From positions 22,886,901-22,950,900 of the forward strand of contig CM049317.1 in NCBI GenBank assembly GCA_026874595.1: a stretch of 64,000 nucleotides of DNA, read 5' to 3'. Of this stretch, positions 1 to 12,400 are shown in pieces. The DNA comes from Sipunculus nudus. Taxonomy: Eukaryota > Annelida > Sipuncula > Golfingiida > Sipunculidae. Within the stretch, counting starts at the first letter, position 1; each line of letters begins with the position of its first letter. Under the pieces are notes generated by a model. That model was not told the origin of the DNA. It did no database searches and saw only the letters and a list, made by a program, of their open reading frames with translations. Both the position numbers and the translations under genes were made by a program.

Positions 1-83
1 CCTCTGTTAAAATATATAAACAAATGGTTCTATGTAAACATACTATATATTATCATACCCAGAGCAAAGGAATAATTGATCCA

Positions 84-505
84 GAGTTCAGCATCCGGAG
101 TTCCCACCTTCATCATCCCCCACGGCGGCTGGGTTAAAACCAGACAACGTCAGAATGATGCTATACATTACCTTGTTCCAGTGAGGTAGATAGTGATTGA
201 CCGAATCAGTTTTGCAGCGTGATCTGATTGATACAGTGGTCAGAGATCTTAATAAGTAATGTTCAACGAGTTTGGTTTTACTTGCCATTTAACATGATTT
301 AATCAATCAAATTACTAACGGTGATTAAGTTCTAGTGCGCACACGCGAGCAATTATACATCGGTTCATGGTCGAATCTCATGTTATTACGGGATGGGAAC
401 CATCGTCAATCCAGTATAGGATAACCACGATGATTGATTCCCGAGGGATTCACTGATCAGACCAGTCAGCAGTCCATCTAACAGACAATCTATCCATAGC
501 ATCTT
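84..505. repeat. Dispersed repeat, copy 1 of 2
   Basis: This stretch is recognisably similar to about 2895-3320 in the same orientation. Shared stretches include the phrase around CCAGACAAC..CAGAATGATGC (near 141 and near 2960), the following GTGATTGA/GTGAATGA segment, and a distal part with ATTCCC..GGGA.TT and AGACCAG/CAGACGAAC near 450-500 and 3270-3300. The two copies lie about 2.8 kb apart and are diverged with small indels. There are no coding signatures. The family was not recognised, and the borders are approximate. Confidence 0.45.
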
Positions 506-1869
506 ACTGGTTAGACGTAATAACATTTATATTGACTCATGTTTCTGAATGATTTGGAGAGAGTCTTCCCTGTTATTGAATTTTTATTAACTATTAACTT
601 TTTTTCTGACACCACCAGGTTGACTGATATCATAAGAGGATTAACACCACGAACCTTCAAACCAACCCTAATCAGTCTACATATTTTGTATATAAACAAA
701 CGTTCAACAGTTCTCGAACTTGAACTGACATCAGCAATGCTGGATTTCGAAGAATTCTTAAATTCTTTTATTGCCATACAGGCTAATCTTTAATTTAAAA
801 AAGGATTCCTCAAATAGTAAGGAGGATAATATGCACAAGAATAAATGAAAGATGACGAACTGGAGGCCATGTTAAATTTCTGAGAATTTCAGACCAAGCA
901 TGCTGTCACAGTGGTAAATTTTCAAGGAAAATATCAGGCGATTTCTCAAATTGTTCGGAGGAGATAACGCACATGAAAGGTATTCATAAATGTGTGGTGG
1001 TCATGTGGAATTTTTACATTTCAATATTTGATAGCACACATCAACTTATTTAATGAAAGCAGTCTCTAAACATGATATTCATAGCACGGATAGACATGAA
1101 TAATGATTTCTATAGAAAAACGACCTTTCGGGATACTAATCAGATATTTTCCCGATCTAGAATGTTAAATTTGTCATTTTATACTCTCAAGAGGTATTGC
1201 TGAATATTAAATATAATAAATAAGTATTTTGTGAAAGGTATGACCTATCTGTTCAGGAACAAAACATCTGCTCTCTGCATTTAGAATACTTATCATTCCA
1301 AGCAAATAACTGATTAATCAGAAACCAGACGTCTGCGGATTAAGTAAACAATCTTTAGATTTTAAATACAGGTACCAACAAAAACAAACAGGAAGTAATA
1401 AGTTTTGTACAGCTAGGATGAATTTAATTATTTCAATTTTTCTCAGAACCATTTGGGACATACTTCCGACGGTCTTCACACATTAATTTTTGCTGGCGAC
1501 CAGCTGTTCAGTCCATCATATTCTTCGTTCTCGTATATATATTGAGAGGGCAAAATATTGTGCTTGGAGCCACAAGTCTGATTAAATCGGTTAATGCCTG
1601 AACCTCACCGACGTAAGATCATTTATTAAGAAATGAATGAAATTCTTCCAGCGCTAGAGTGTATAAATGCTCCAGCAGTTGTTCAAAAAATTTTTCTGAA
1701 CTTTCCATATATGTCTTATAAATAAATAAATAAAATTATTTTTTATAAATATTTCAATCTATTTATTGAAAATCCTGTACCAATTTAATTTTATTTTTAT
1801 TTTCATTTTATTTTAAAGTTATAATTTTGATATTTTGATATTTTTTTTTTATACATTTATGATATTTTT
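506..1869. other. Noncoding stretch, no gene seen
   Basis: This is AT-rich intergenic sequence. Short open frames on both strands around 511-793 overlap each other, lack recognisable domains and are treated as chance. No RNA gene, splice-flanked exon or named repeat was recognised. Confidence 0.5.
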
Positions 1870-2345
1870 TAAAGTTAAATTTCAAGTGATGATATTCATG
1901 GGAAACATAATTTTGAAGTTCAATTTAGGGAAAAACACATCATTCATTCACATTTTAAATATATTTCATTATATTAATGGAACATCCTCTGCTAATTTAA
2001 AGATAATTTTATTTTATTTATATTCTTTTTTTAATTAATAATGTTATAATCATGATATATCTGAAGGTAAATTTCGAGCGTAGATATTCATAGAAAACAC
2101 CATCGTGAAGGACAAATTGAAAATAAAGCATCATTCATTTACATTTTAAATATTTCATTATTTTATGGAACATCCTCTGCTAATTAAAATGTCATTTTTT
2201 TATTTAAATTTTTACATCATAATACTATACTTATTTATTATATATTAAAAGGTAAATTTTAAGTACAGCCAGTCATAGAAAACATCATTTGCAAGAACAG
2301 ATCAGGAATAAAACATCATTCTCTCATTTAGAAGGAATAAGTCAG
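1870..2345. repeat. Diverged tandem repeat, about 190-bp unit
   Basis: Two and a half similar units follow each other. Each carries a GATATTCAT..GAAAACA block, then AAAACA(C)ATCATTCATT, CACATTTTAAATAT, and TTATGGAACATCCTCTGCTAATT. The last phrase occurs near 1977 and near 2163, and a third partial unit begins near 2255. Units are about 190 bp, very AT-rich and diverged from one another. This explains the apparent 67-codon open frame at 1835-2038, which is not taken as a gene. Confidence 0.6.
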
Positions 2346-2374
2346 CACCAATTTTGTACTTAAAAGCTCACGAG

Positions 2375-2375
<1 letters not shown>

Positions 2376-2448
<73 letters not shown>
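2376..2448. repeat. (AT)n microsatellite
   Basis: An alternating AT tract with a few ATAC interruptions lies immediately upstream of the MITE at 2462. Confidence 0.9.
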
Positions 2449-2451
<3 letters not shown>

Positions 2452-2461
2452 GAAGATGATA

Positions 2462-2890
2462 CTGTGGTTGCCTTTTTGTTCGCGAGGGTTTTAATTTCGC
2501 GAAATTCGCGAATGGGAAATAATCGCGAAAATGCAGCCCTCGGGAATAATCGGCCAATTGAGAATGTCCTTATTTAGTGTAATCAATACTTGTATGGTAA
2601 TAGTTTAGAACAGAGAGAATTTTTTTAATAAATTACATCCTTGCAGGTATAGGGAAATGTAAGCCTTAAATTTGAACTAAACCACCTATGCTGTGTGTGC
2701 GGGCCCATCATTATATAAGAAAATGTCACAAACTCATGACTTATTCTCATTTTATAATACACACAGGTATATGGCTTTGCCAAAGATTTGATATAGGTTC
2801 TTGTGAGATCGCGAAAATGAAACCCTCGCAAAGCATAAAAAATGGAAAAATCGCGAAATTTCAGCCTCGCGAATATGAAGCCAACCACAG
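2462..2890. mobile_element. MITE with TIRs and TA target duplication
   Basis: The left end (2462: CTGTGGTTGCC...TTCGCGAGG) and the reverse complement of the right end (CTGTGGTTGGC...TTCGCGAGG, ending at 2890) match over about 26 bp with a few mismatches. TA dinucleotides flank both ends (2460-2461 and 2891-2892), the target duplication typical of Tc1/mariner-type elements. The interior is full of CGCGAAA motifs in both orientations, near 2490-2535 and 2808-2875. At 429 bp with no transposase frame, it is a non-autonomous element. Superfamily placement is inferred from the TA duplication only. Confidence 0.75.
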
Positions 2891-2894
2891 TACC

Positions 2895-3320
2895 TCGATC
2901 GAAGGTATGATTGCTCCCAGCTGCTGCTTCATCATGCTCCACATCAGCAGGGTTATCACCAGACAACCCAGAATGATGCGACATCTCCCCGCTCCCGGAG
3001 GGAGAAAGTTGAGTCTGCAGATTACCGACTATCCGTCTACTTATGTGATGTGAATGAAACAGTAGTCAAAGTTCTTAATTTTGTAATAATGACAAGATGT
3101 TTTACTGCGTACCTTTTTATACATAGCAATAGGCAATTAAAATACTAAAGACCAAGCCTTATATGGACAAGCAAATCCGAGGGACATCGATTAATGGCTA
3201 AAGCTAATCTGATTATCTGATCCGGCGCCAGCGTCCATCTCCTTTAAGGACGACCACAGTGACGTATTCCCAGGGAATTTCTAAACAGACGAACACCACT
3301 GAGGCGGCTCGATCTGTCTT
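2895..3320. repeat. Dispersed repeat, copy 2 of 2
   Basis: This is the second copy of the repeat at 84-505, beginning immediately right of the MITE. Open frames crossing it on both strands (2625-3053) are considered spurious because they run through the MITE and the repeat. Confidence 0.45.
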
Positions 3321-3674
3321 GGTTAACAGCTATATTTACTAATGACCCTGAATGAAGGAGAAAGAACAGAATCCGAGGAATTACCTTTTATTTACTTTCT
3401 TAATTAATAACTGAACCCGAACCCACAAGACCTTGATGTTCAAAGAGGGATTCGAGGCACTAAAAAGTCACAAATATCATTATTTGTTTTTTACTTTTGT
3501 AAAGCTAAAGTTGTCGTGTAGAAAGGATTTTGTATTTTATAAAAGACCCAGGTGACAGTTGTGTTACAAGCCGTGATCGCATTTTGAATATAGAATATAT
3601 ATTCTACGGGCTAGGTGATTAAAATAGGTAGGTGATCACAATAAATATCAGGCAATGACACCGGCTTTTGTTTT

Positions 3675-3953
3675 CTAGAGAAATCGTGAGTTCGAACCTC
3701 AGGCAAGGAGCTATCAGATTTATCACGGTAGGCACCCACCTAAAGTGAGCGCACTGCGGGCATATTGGGGCGAGTTAAAAACGTCCTTATAAGGGAGTGC
3801 GCTTTTCGGGGGTTCCTCGGTGTTATTGCCGAAAAATGGAGTTGACATACACCCAGGACCCTCAGTGGTAGAACGAGCCTAATGTAAAATGCGTAGTGCT
3901 TGTTTAAGCAAGCATTAAAAAATTGAGTGGTTACCCCGTCAAAAAAAAAAAAA
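3675..3953 (+). mobile_element. tRNA-derived SINE, 5'-truncated
   Basis: A B-box-like GAGTTCGAACCTC lies near 3688-3700, followed by the same body as the fuller copy at 49331: the CGGTAGGCACCCACCTAA block, the TTCGGGGGTTCCTCGG block near 3807, and a final GGTTACCCCGTC followed by A13 (3941-3953). The A-box half is missing, so this is a truncated retroposed copy on the plus strand. Confidence 0.75.
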
Positions 3954-5028
3954 TCTTTAAAAAAATATAAGACATCGGCCGTGATTTTTTTTTTAATCTT
4001 GATTTGTAAACAGAGACTGGAACAATAACATCAAGAAAAATGGTATTCCTAATCTTCAAGTGTTCAGGCATTGTGATTTACGAGCCATTCAATAATGCAA
4101 AGATTTATATAATATCATATAAAACGTCAATGTTGTAGCTGTTGAATTCTTACTTATTTTCCTTGAAAACGTCCCACCCGATATCTAATGACCAAATCGT
4201 TAACCCTTCCCTTACATGCCCAAAGGATGGATGTTCTAATTTAAATCACAATAAAGGAAGACATGTTATAAGGATGAACCGTTTACGAGCTCCTAGAGGC
4301 TTGCTTTCAGACAGCCTACTCTGTGATTCCCGTGTGGTACCTTTCCTCCTCCGATAAAAGAAATAAAAACCAAAGGCCATGCCTTTTTGTAAGAATCTCT
4401 AACGCTGTAAAGCAAAGTATCCTTCCGCTCAAAACCTGGAGCAAGGATTCTCCCCGCCATTTCGCGTGATCCATTTCAGAAATACGTAACTGCATGGTCT
4501 TCTATGTTATGCTTTTTGTTAAAAACGGTTAAAACGTTCCCGTTAGTATAACATTAAGACAACACAATTCTTTCGGTAACTGTTTCAACAGATGTTTTTC
4601 AGATATGTTTTCCAATGATGCATTTTATCAGCATCAAGCGTTATACTTAGTAATAGTACCTGATTCCTCCACAAGAGGCCAGCACTTGTAAATCGTTAAT
4701 ACGTTGTGCACTAACAATGATTCGCAATCATAGACCGAATCTGGGGAGGTGAACTCGAAAATTTATAGTTTTGTCGTTATCTCATTCGTTAGGTGTACTT
4801 TAACGAGAAAACAACGAGAATCAAACGAGAAAACAACGAGCGTAACTCGAAACCCTTCGTTGTTGTCTCGTTATATGTATCCACATTTTAAGTAGCGAAA
4901 CAGCGTTAGCCTCTTTCGTTGTCGTTTCTAATAAGGTTCTTTGAAGCACGTAATGCCAATATTCCTATACTTTTCTGAATCCCGTGCTAGTTGTGAGAGA
5001 TTTTAACCATTTCTTGGGCTTGGGATTA

Positions 5029-5029
<1 letters not shown>

Positions 5030-5060
<31 letters not shown>
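5030..5060. repeat. (AG)n microsatellite
   Basis: A run of AG dinucleotides with one GCG interruption. Confidence 0.85.
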
Positions 5061-6525
5061 TGCCTTTTCCCTAATAATCTCCATGATATGTAAGCTGGTT
5101 TTAATGTGCATACATAAAAGCTTCACTTGACGCAATACAAAGCGTTTCACTATTTACAAGATGGAAGTCTTTGTTGGTGTCCTGCTGCCAAATCATGTTT
5201 ACAAACTATAAACATTGTTTTAAAAGCAACTTTATGAAGACGATTGAGACCGAAAGCAAAGGGAATACTTTAACATCAGTTTTGGAAGGACTGTATACGA
5301 GCTTATATTGTGAAGTGTCTGAATTATTCTTGTCAGTGTCAAAATGCCGAACTTCCAAAATTCCTCATCTATATTATTGATAGATAGATGAATAATAATA
5401 AAAAAACACGGCAAAGAAATAAAGCATTTTTGTTAATTTTTAAATATCCGCCAATCGTAATCCAAAGAGGCCATCTGTAGGCAAACAATACGGAACTATA
5501 TACGAGATTGCAAACGGCAGAAGAAGGCACTGCTGGATTTACTTGTGCAAACAGCTACTTCCGGTCATTCTCAACACGGGTTCGTGTCCGGCGTTCATGG
5601 TGATCAAAAGAATGGTTTCACTTAATGGCTAGCAGGTATTAAGCGAGATTTGTAAAGCTCTAACATTTATGATGTGTGCTTTGGTACAGGATGTCTGAAA
5701 ATGTCTGAAAGGTAGAAAAGCTCATAACAATAAAGTGCATATTTAGAAAAAATAGGCATTCCATGATGGTAGACCAAAAGCGATTTGGTTAAACATTTCT
5801 TTAAAGGAGCCCAATCACCTATAAAGCATGTTGAATAAACACGAAAAATAGATTTTTCTCTTTAATATAAATCTGTACTTGCCAAAATTTTCCCTTGAAA
5901 TTATTCAAAACAATGGACCAAAGGTGTAAAGATAAACACAGCATATGCATATCCGAGCCACAACATGTGTACACTAGGAGATGCCCTGACTGACTTGGCC
6001 TAAAAAATGTAATACATGTTCCCACTGGCTGAAACATCACGTTTCCGCCTCACATTCAGACTTACGGTTAAACAGCCTTGTTATGGTAAACAGAAACACA
6101 CGGACTGTGTTAACAAACACGCGAGTCATATAAAGTTATCAAACAACCGTAGACTGAGACTGAGACTGTGTGCCGGGATGGTGTAGGCCCGAAACTTTAG
6201 TTAAAAGCAAAACTGAATTGATAGTGTGAAAGAACACTCATAATTTAGCTTCTGATTATGTCCCTTAACTTCAACACCTTTAATGTGTGTTTTTAAATCA
6301 TGATTATTTGAATTATATTTGTAATGAATAACATCAAAATGGTGTTGTATGGTGTTATAAATCCTGTTTTATTTCTAATTGTGTAATTGTAAAGGTTGTT
6401 TCCATATGCGCGTGTATGCAGACTGGCAGACGTATATTTGTGTACAATGGTATCGAGCAGGCCTTCTACAAAAAAAAAGTGTGACGTGATTTTAGCCCGA
6501 GTCCCGAGTTCACGCAGATCCTATG

Positions 6526-6556
6526 CGTGAAAATCGCTCCTGTGACGATTTTCACG
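6526..6556. other. Inverted repeat / potential hairpin
   Basis: CGTGAAAATCG (6526-6536) and CGATTTTCACG (6546-6556) are perfect reverse complements separated by 9 bases. No gene or element border was recognised nearby. Confidence 0.7.
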
Positions 6557-7305
6557 TATACACGGACATTCGCGAATACGATGACGAATACATCGAAACA
6601 CCCCAGTTGACAAATCATATATGAGCGATGTTTTACACATATACGCGCACATGGAAACACATCTATGCTTACGGTTGAAATGAACGCTTATTCTGAAATT
6701 ATAATGTATGGGAGAAATAAAACACATGCACATTTTCTACTTATATGTATTCAAATTATCCGTTATACGTTTCAAAACTGAGATGTAATATCAGTATAAT
6801 AAAATTTGTTTAAAATACGTTTTAACTAGTTTTATATTGTTTCAGGAAAACTATCTTTATTATGATTACATTCCCCTCGGTCATTTAAAATTGGTTCTAT
6901 CGATAATTATACGTGATGGAACGTTTTGCAGTAAATTATATTTTATACCGATATATTTATCGTGGATTTTACACACTCATTGTTCATTGCATAAATTACA
7001 GAATTAAATATTACAAACAGGGACTAATTGCACAATGTCCATCTACAATAAGGGACTGAAGGGACATTCTCAGCTCGTCTTTTATTATATGGCTGATTTT
7101 GCCTCTTATTTTCCATTCTCATGCAAGCTATATAGATAAATGCAACACAACAAAAATATCCTTATACAGGTATGCATTTAGAAAATATTTGCACCATGAT
7201 CACGAGCAATTTTCCTCACTTCATTGGTTTGTTAGGTGCTGTAAACCTTCATATGATTCGGAATGTGGTCCAAGTATGCGGTCGCGGATAAAATACATGT
7301 ATGTG

Positions 7306-7307
<2 letters not shown>

Positions 7308-7369
<62 letters not shown>
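7308..7369. repeat. (AT)n microsatellite
   Basis: About 60 bp of uninterrupted AT dinucleotides. Confidence 0.95.
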
Positions 7370-7371
<2 letters not shown>

Positions 7372-8132
7372 CGACTCTTTTTCCCTGAAATGTAAAAAAT
7401 GACTGGATAAGATTAAGAAAACGGCAGCTTATATGTAAACATGAATTGACAAATCAAGAGTGGATCATAAGGGAATGTTTTATATACATTTGCAATGATT
7501 TCGTTTCCAGGCGAGGACATTTTTCCTTATGGTTTATAACGATTAACACATTTAATTCTGGGATACCCCAACTAAAATGTACGTGGTTGCTCTCCAGACC
7601 CAATCCGCGTTTAAATTTTGTTATTAGACGGATCGCTATATGATCCGACATTTTTTTTGTCCGATGTCCGATGAGGCCGGATATGTTCCACAATCGAATA
7701 AAAGGAAACGGTATACCTCATAACATCATAATTTTGACTCGATCCACAATCACGCCCGTACCGCATCCGCAACCCGTTAAAGGATTCGTAGTTCTGGGTA
7801 TATATGTTAATATTTGAATGAGTTAAATGCTGTTAAATGTTATCTGCATTCCCAACTTTGAACAAGAAGAGATAAAAAAACCGATAGCCGTCTTACATGT
7901 AATTAATATTTTACAATAAAATATTTTTCTTCCGTTGTCGCACTATTTATTATGAATAATGGTATTTTCATTCGCTTGCAGCTCTAAAATGTGTATTACA
8001 TAGAGACAAAGGTATATACAATGTATATAAATTGTCATCACAAATATTGCAATAAACTTCCATGCATGGATGATTGCGATCGGTTCTCTAGGAAAAGAGG
8101 GATATATCAGATCAATATCAATATATATATAA

Positions 8133-9060
8133 TAGGGCTGTATCAATATATCGATATATTGATACGAATCGATACACGACGTCGATACGATAACCGAAAT
8201 GCGTTGCATGCTGTATTGGTCGTATCGATTGCTTGCTAATTTAATGCATTCTAACTTTAACTTTACATATAACCATGACGGTTTATAAATCTTAATGCAC
8301 TGCAGCCTATATATTTGTTGCTTTGGCTTTTAAGACTTGTTAATAAATGTATATACGCATGCACGTCAGTACTTCCATGACAAGCAGGCGCATGTGAGCG
8401 ATAATAGGAGAATGATAATAAAGTTTATCTTTATTAATTAAATCGATATTCACATCACATATTGCTACTAGGAACAAGGTACATTCATGTATATATCCTT
8501 TCTATATATATATATGTCATTTAATCTCTATTTTTTTATTTACGCAGCCGGTAATAGGTTACTCGGAACTCCCGCGTTCGACATCAGATGTCAAATAAAT
8601 GGTTAAAGCATTGGGACAAATCCTGTACAAACAGGAGAGTGACTAATGGGATTCATATTCACAGAATTATACAAAACTGTGAAATTACATGACATAAAAA
8701 ACAGCCATTGATCTTCCCCACCAAATGCAATAAAATATGTTTGTGCGGGGGGGGGGGGGGGGACGCTAGAGCTTAAAGAAGATCGAGATTTTGCTAGTCT
8801 TGATTAGAGAGATTTTTATAATTAAAAGCAACTGGTTTGTTTATTTATTTAATATCAAGCTTAAGCTGCTTAAGTGCATGGCATACTAAATATGTTGTAT
8901 GTTAAAATAAAAAAAAAACATATAAAAACAAGAAACAGAGCTTTTATTAAGAAATGATATACAAAGAAAAATGAAACGTATCGTCAATACGTATCGGTAT
9001 CGAATTAACTGTATCGCAATACGTATTGTACCGGAAGTGGCGTACCGATACCAAGCCCTA
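8133..9060. mobile_element. hAT-like non-autonomous element
   Basis: The left end TAGGGCTGTATC and the right end GATACCAAGCCCTA form imperfect terminal inverted repeats (TAGGGCTgGTATC type), with CGATAC/GTATCG motifs repeated just inside both ends. The ends sit in AT-dinucleotide sequence (ATATATAA before, ATATATAT after), so an 8-bp target duplication is possible but cannot be proven in simple sequence. No transposase frame is visible. A G16 run lies at 8747-8762 in the interior. hAT assignment rests on the TAGGGCTG-type ends and is an inference. Confidence 0.6.
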
Positions 9061-9093
<33 letters not shown>

Positions 9094-9114
9094 AGTGTGT
9101 GTGTGTGTGTGTGT
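9061..9114. repeat. (AT)n(GT)n compound microsatellite
   Basis: AT repeats pass into GT repeats directly after the hAT-like element's right end. Confidence 0.9.
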
Positions 9115-9268
9115 TAAAATGAAGTTATAGGTTGTAATAATCTGTTATTATTTTCACATGTCATTACATATGGTAGGCACGGCACAAGAAATGTATAAGG
9201 TTGACTAATCTCAGTCCCGAAAGTAGAAAAATACCGTCTGACGACACTTGTACACGTTTTCGTTACCG

Positions 9269-9294
9269 TAACGGATGGTCCGGACCATCCGTTA
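9269..9294. other. Perfect 26-bp palindrome
   Basis: The half-site TAACGGATGGTCC is followed directly by its exact reverse complement with no spacer. The flanks (CGTTACCG before, AAATAACG after) extend a loose symmetry. It may be a MITE core or a fold-back remnant. No protein-binding role is claimed. Confidence 0.9.
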
Positions 9295-9434
9295 AAATAA
9301 CGAAAAAATTGAGGCATTTACGAAAGAGAAGAATTTAAAGAAAGTTTCGAGTTACCCAAAAAATGTGTAACGATGGAGTAACGAGTTCGTTATGCATTCG
9401 TTCGGCTTACGAATGCTTCGAGTTCACCCCCCCT

Positions 9435-12400
9435 GTTTCGTATTTGACCAACCAATCAACCTGTTGCCTCATCTTGGGGCAATTTTATTTTAAAAAAACT
9501 CTAGAAAAAAATCAAAAGAGTAACAAATCATATAGATTAAAATGTGTCTATAGTTGACATGTCCGTGGTTTGTTAAAACGAGACCAATTCCAGTGTTAAT
9601 CCTTTCGCACCCGCCTCGTTGAACGTACAAGTCAAACGAAAAGTCATTTTAATGGTGCGTGTTAATACAAAGATGCATACCTAGTTATACACCTGTGGTT
9701 GGAATTGCTCCCAGCAGACATCAAATGACAATGATCGATTGTTTAGCGTTTGCTCCCGCCTACCTAATCTCCAGTCAGATGGAAATTAGTAACAAACATG
9801 AGAGCCGGGAAGGGTCCCTGGGGCTCTGAAATATGCCGTCCGGGGGGAAATTAACATGGAATGGAGCGTGCTTCATTTGTCTTTATGTGGTGACATAGTG
9901 GTTAGTTCCACTGTGCGGTGTGGCGTACATTTTGACTGCAGCACTTTGTCTGACAGTTGTCCGGGCGACTTGATGGTTTTTACCAACAAAACAGCCCATG
10001 AATTAGTGAGTGGGCCTGAAAATGGTTCACATTTGTTTTTTTTTTTTACAAAGAACACAACAACTTCTGTACATCACGTGTTCTGTGTCTTCATTATGAA
10101 AAATAGATCAAAGTCCCCCTTTAGCGAAGCAAAAATGCCTTTTACTACCAAATCAAATGTTTTCGGTGTACCATTTTAACTCGCCTTTATCAATTTTACC
10201 CCCCTATATTTCAATACATGTCAGAAACATATTTAGTTACGTTTTCTTTTTTAACCAGTAAACCATGACGCTCATAGATTACCAGCGGTGTCAATGCAGG
10301 GGAGGGGGGGGGGCTTATATTTCCCGCCCACACATTTAAGCAAGGGGGATGGTTCATGTAATCATCACAAGCATATTCAGAGAATAATATTCATATACTG
10401 GAAATCAATATATGAATAATTAGAATTTTAGACTATGAGGATAAATTGACGCCACTGTACGAGGCTAAGATTGAAAGTTAATTACCTTAATATCGGTCTT
10501 CTGATGTCGCTCGCGATATATACGTAACATTGATCATTGACATTCCGATATTCGGTATAAAAAGTCGGTATAAACATAATCAAATCAAATAAATTTTTAT
10601 TAACTCAACATTTCAAAAGCTTTTATGTTTGCTCTTTGTATTCATCACGTCACACCCTGTGTAGGTGCTTCATTTAGTAACATCGTCAAGGTAGGATAGG
10701 ATATGAGCTATAACCGTTTAACATGACAAGAATAGAAACCACCTGTATACATTTACAGGTGAACGGCCTTATAAAAACACCGATACATGTATTCACACTG
10801 TAAATCATTCAAACGGTGAGGCCTGTAATTTCTCTCTGCCCATTGTTCATGGTACATAACTGCTCCCACCAGCAGGATATGTGTTCATCAAAGTTCGTGT
10901 GTGTGTGTGGGGGGGGGGGGGGGGGGTGAGTGAGTGTATTTTTGTGTGAGATTTTCAGGGCATATCGGTAATCGACCAATGAAGAATCGATTAGGTTTTG
11001 GTGTGGGTCCGGCAAATAACCTGGCTTCAGGAAAGTCACCAAGGAATATTTACCAAGGCAGTATCACTTATGCACGAATGAACCTAGGATTATGGCCTAA
11101 AGAAGTGAATTCAAACACGGATTTTTGAAGCATCCAATAATAGCGCAACCATCCCCCCCCCCCCCCCACACACACACACGACGGAGGTTTGCAATCCTTA
11201 TATTGCATATTTCTATTTCATATTTTAATCATTTAGCTTAGACAGTCAAACATCACATAATTTTTATTTTATTTTTCTTCCTTGAATTGTTCCAAATGAG
11301 CTTCTGAAATGTGTGAGGTACCCACTCCCATATATACTAGTGTTCATGGATCAGAATCTGAAAACTAAGATTTGCATGCGTAGGTCTTGGTCCCCGGTGG
11401 ACTTGTCTTTGCTCTCCGTATAGTCTTTGATACACAGTGGTACGTGTTGGTTTTATAGGAGAAATGTAGGTTTACTTAATCTGCACTATTCAATGCACGC
11501 CTATCTGATGTGCCTCCATTTTTCTATATCCTTGTCAAATTAGGTATATGGTCACATCACTTGGTCAATATTCTTCACTTCCTATATCTATTTTCCTGTT
11601 AATTGGATACAGGTAATTTATAACTTGAAAAAAAGTACACTAGGAAATAAAAGAATCTTTTAGTGTGTATATATATATTCTTTTAAAACGGAAAATAGCA
11701 AGGAAATCAATATATAGTGAACATCCAATTCTTTTCCAAAGAGTCTTCAATATATCTTTTATTCATGCTGTTCTTTTATTGACTTTTAAGATACTTGTAT
11801 GAAATAACACCTTTTATTGCGCATGCGCAGTAAGGACCGCGAATACATGCTGCTGTCTCTGTCTCCCGAGGCTGAAGCAGAAAGACTGATGTTAAGTGTT
11901 TATTGGGCATATCAGGGCTTTCAGGCTGTGACGCCTGAAATTCCTAACACGCTCCGCTCAATGAGGCGGAGAGGCCAATCAACCCCAACCGTTGCTGAAT
12001 ACGTCAAACATGCAACATAATGATACAGTAATGACGGTAAATACTGCAAAAAAAGTTTTAAGTTTAACACAACCCTTCAAAATTAAAGAAAAAAAAGACC
12101 CTAACCAAATGTGACGCTGCAAAATCCCACGTGTCTCATCAAAATTTAGCCTGAGCGCCCTGGACTCTCCTGTTTTTCTCCGTACTGAAAACCAAGCATG
12201 TATAACTAATATATCTTTTAAAAATATGTAATAATATATAGACAATAGACCTTAATTAAAAATTCGAACCGCGACTGGGTTTCCTCTTATGTCCAATAGG
12301 GGGCGTGAGATTGCGAAAGGCATTTACTTTACATTTTTCCAGATCATGGTTTAATCAGAATTGGTCAAAAGCCGATATCTTTGTCGGAAAACGGAGTTTA

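Larger units (their letters stand above)
3954..8132. other. Noncoding stretch with simple repeats
   Basis: No coding exon was recognised. The region holds an (AG)n tract at 5030-5060, a GAGAAAACAACGAG direct repeat near 4805-4840, a perfect 11-bp-stem inverted repeat at 6526-6556, and an (AT)n tract at 7308-7369. Short open frames (for example 4142-4357, 5171-5380, 7099-7308) have no recognisable domain or splice context. Confidence 0.5.

Noticed and set aside
2625-3053. Overlapping ~120-codon frames on both strands
   Set aside because: They cross the right end of a MITE and the adjacent dispersed repeat.
9856-10179. 107-codon plus-strand frame
   Set aside because: No recognisable domain. 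Contains a phenylalanine run from a T-tract, with no splice or promoter support.
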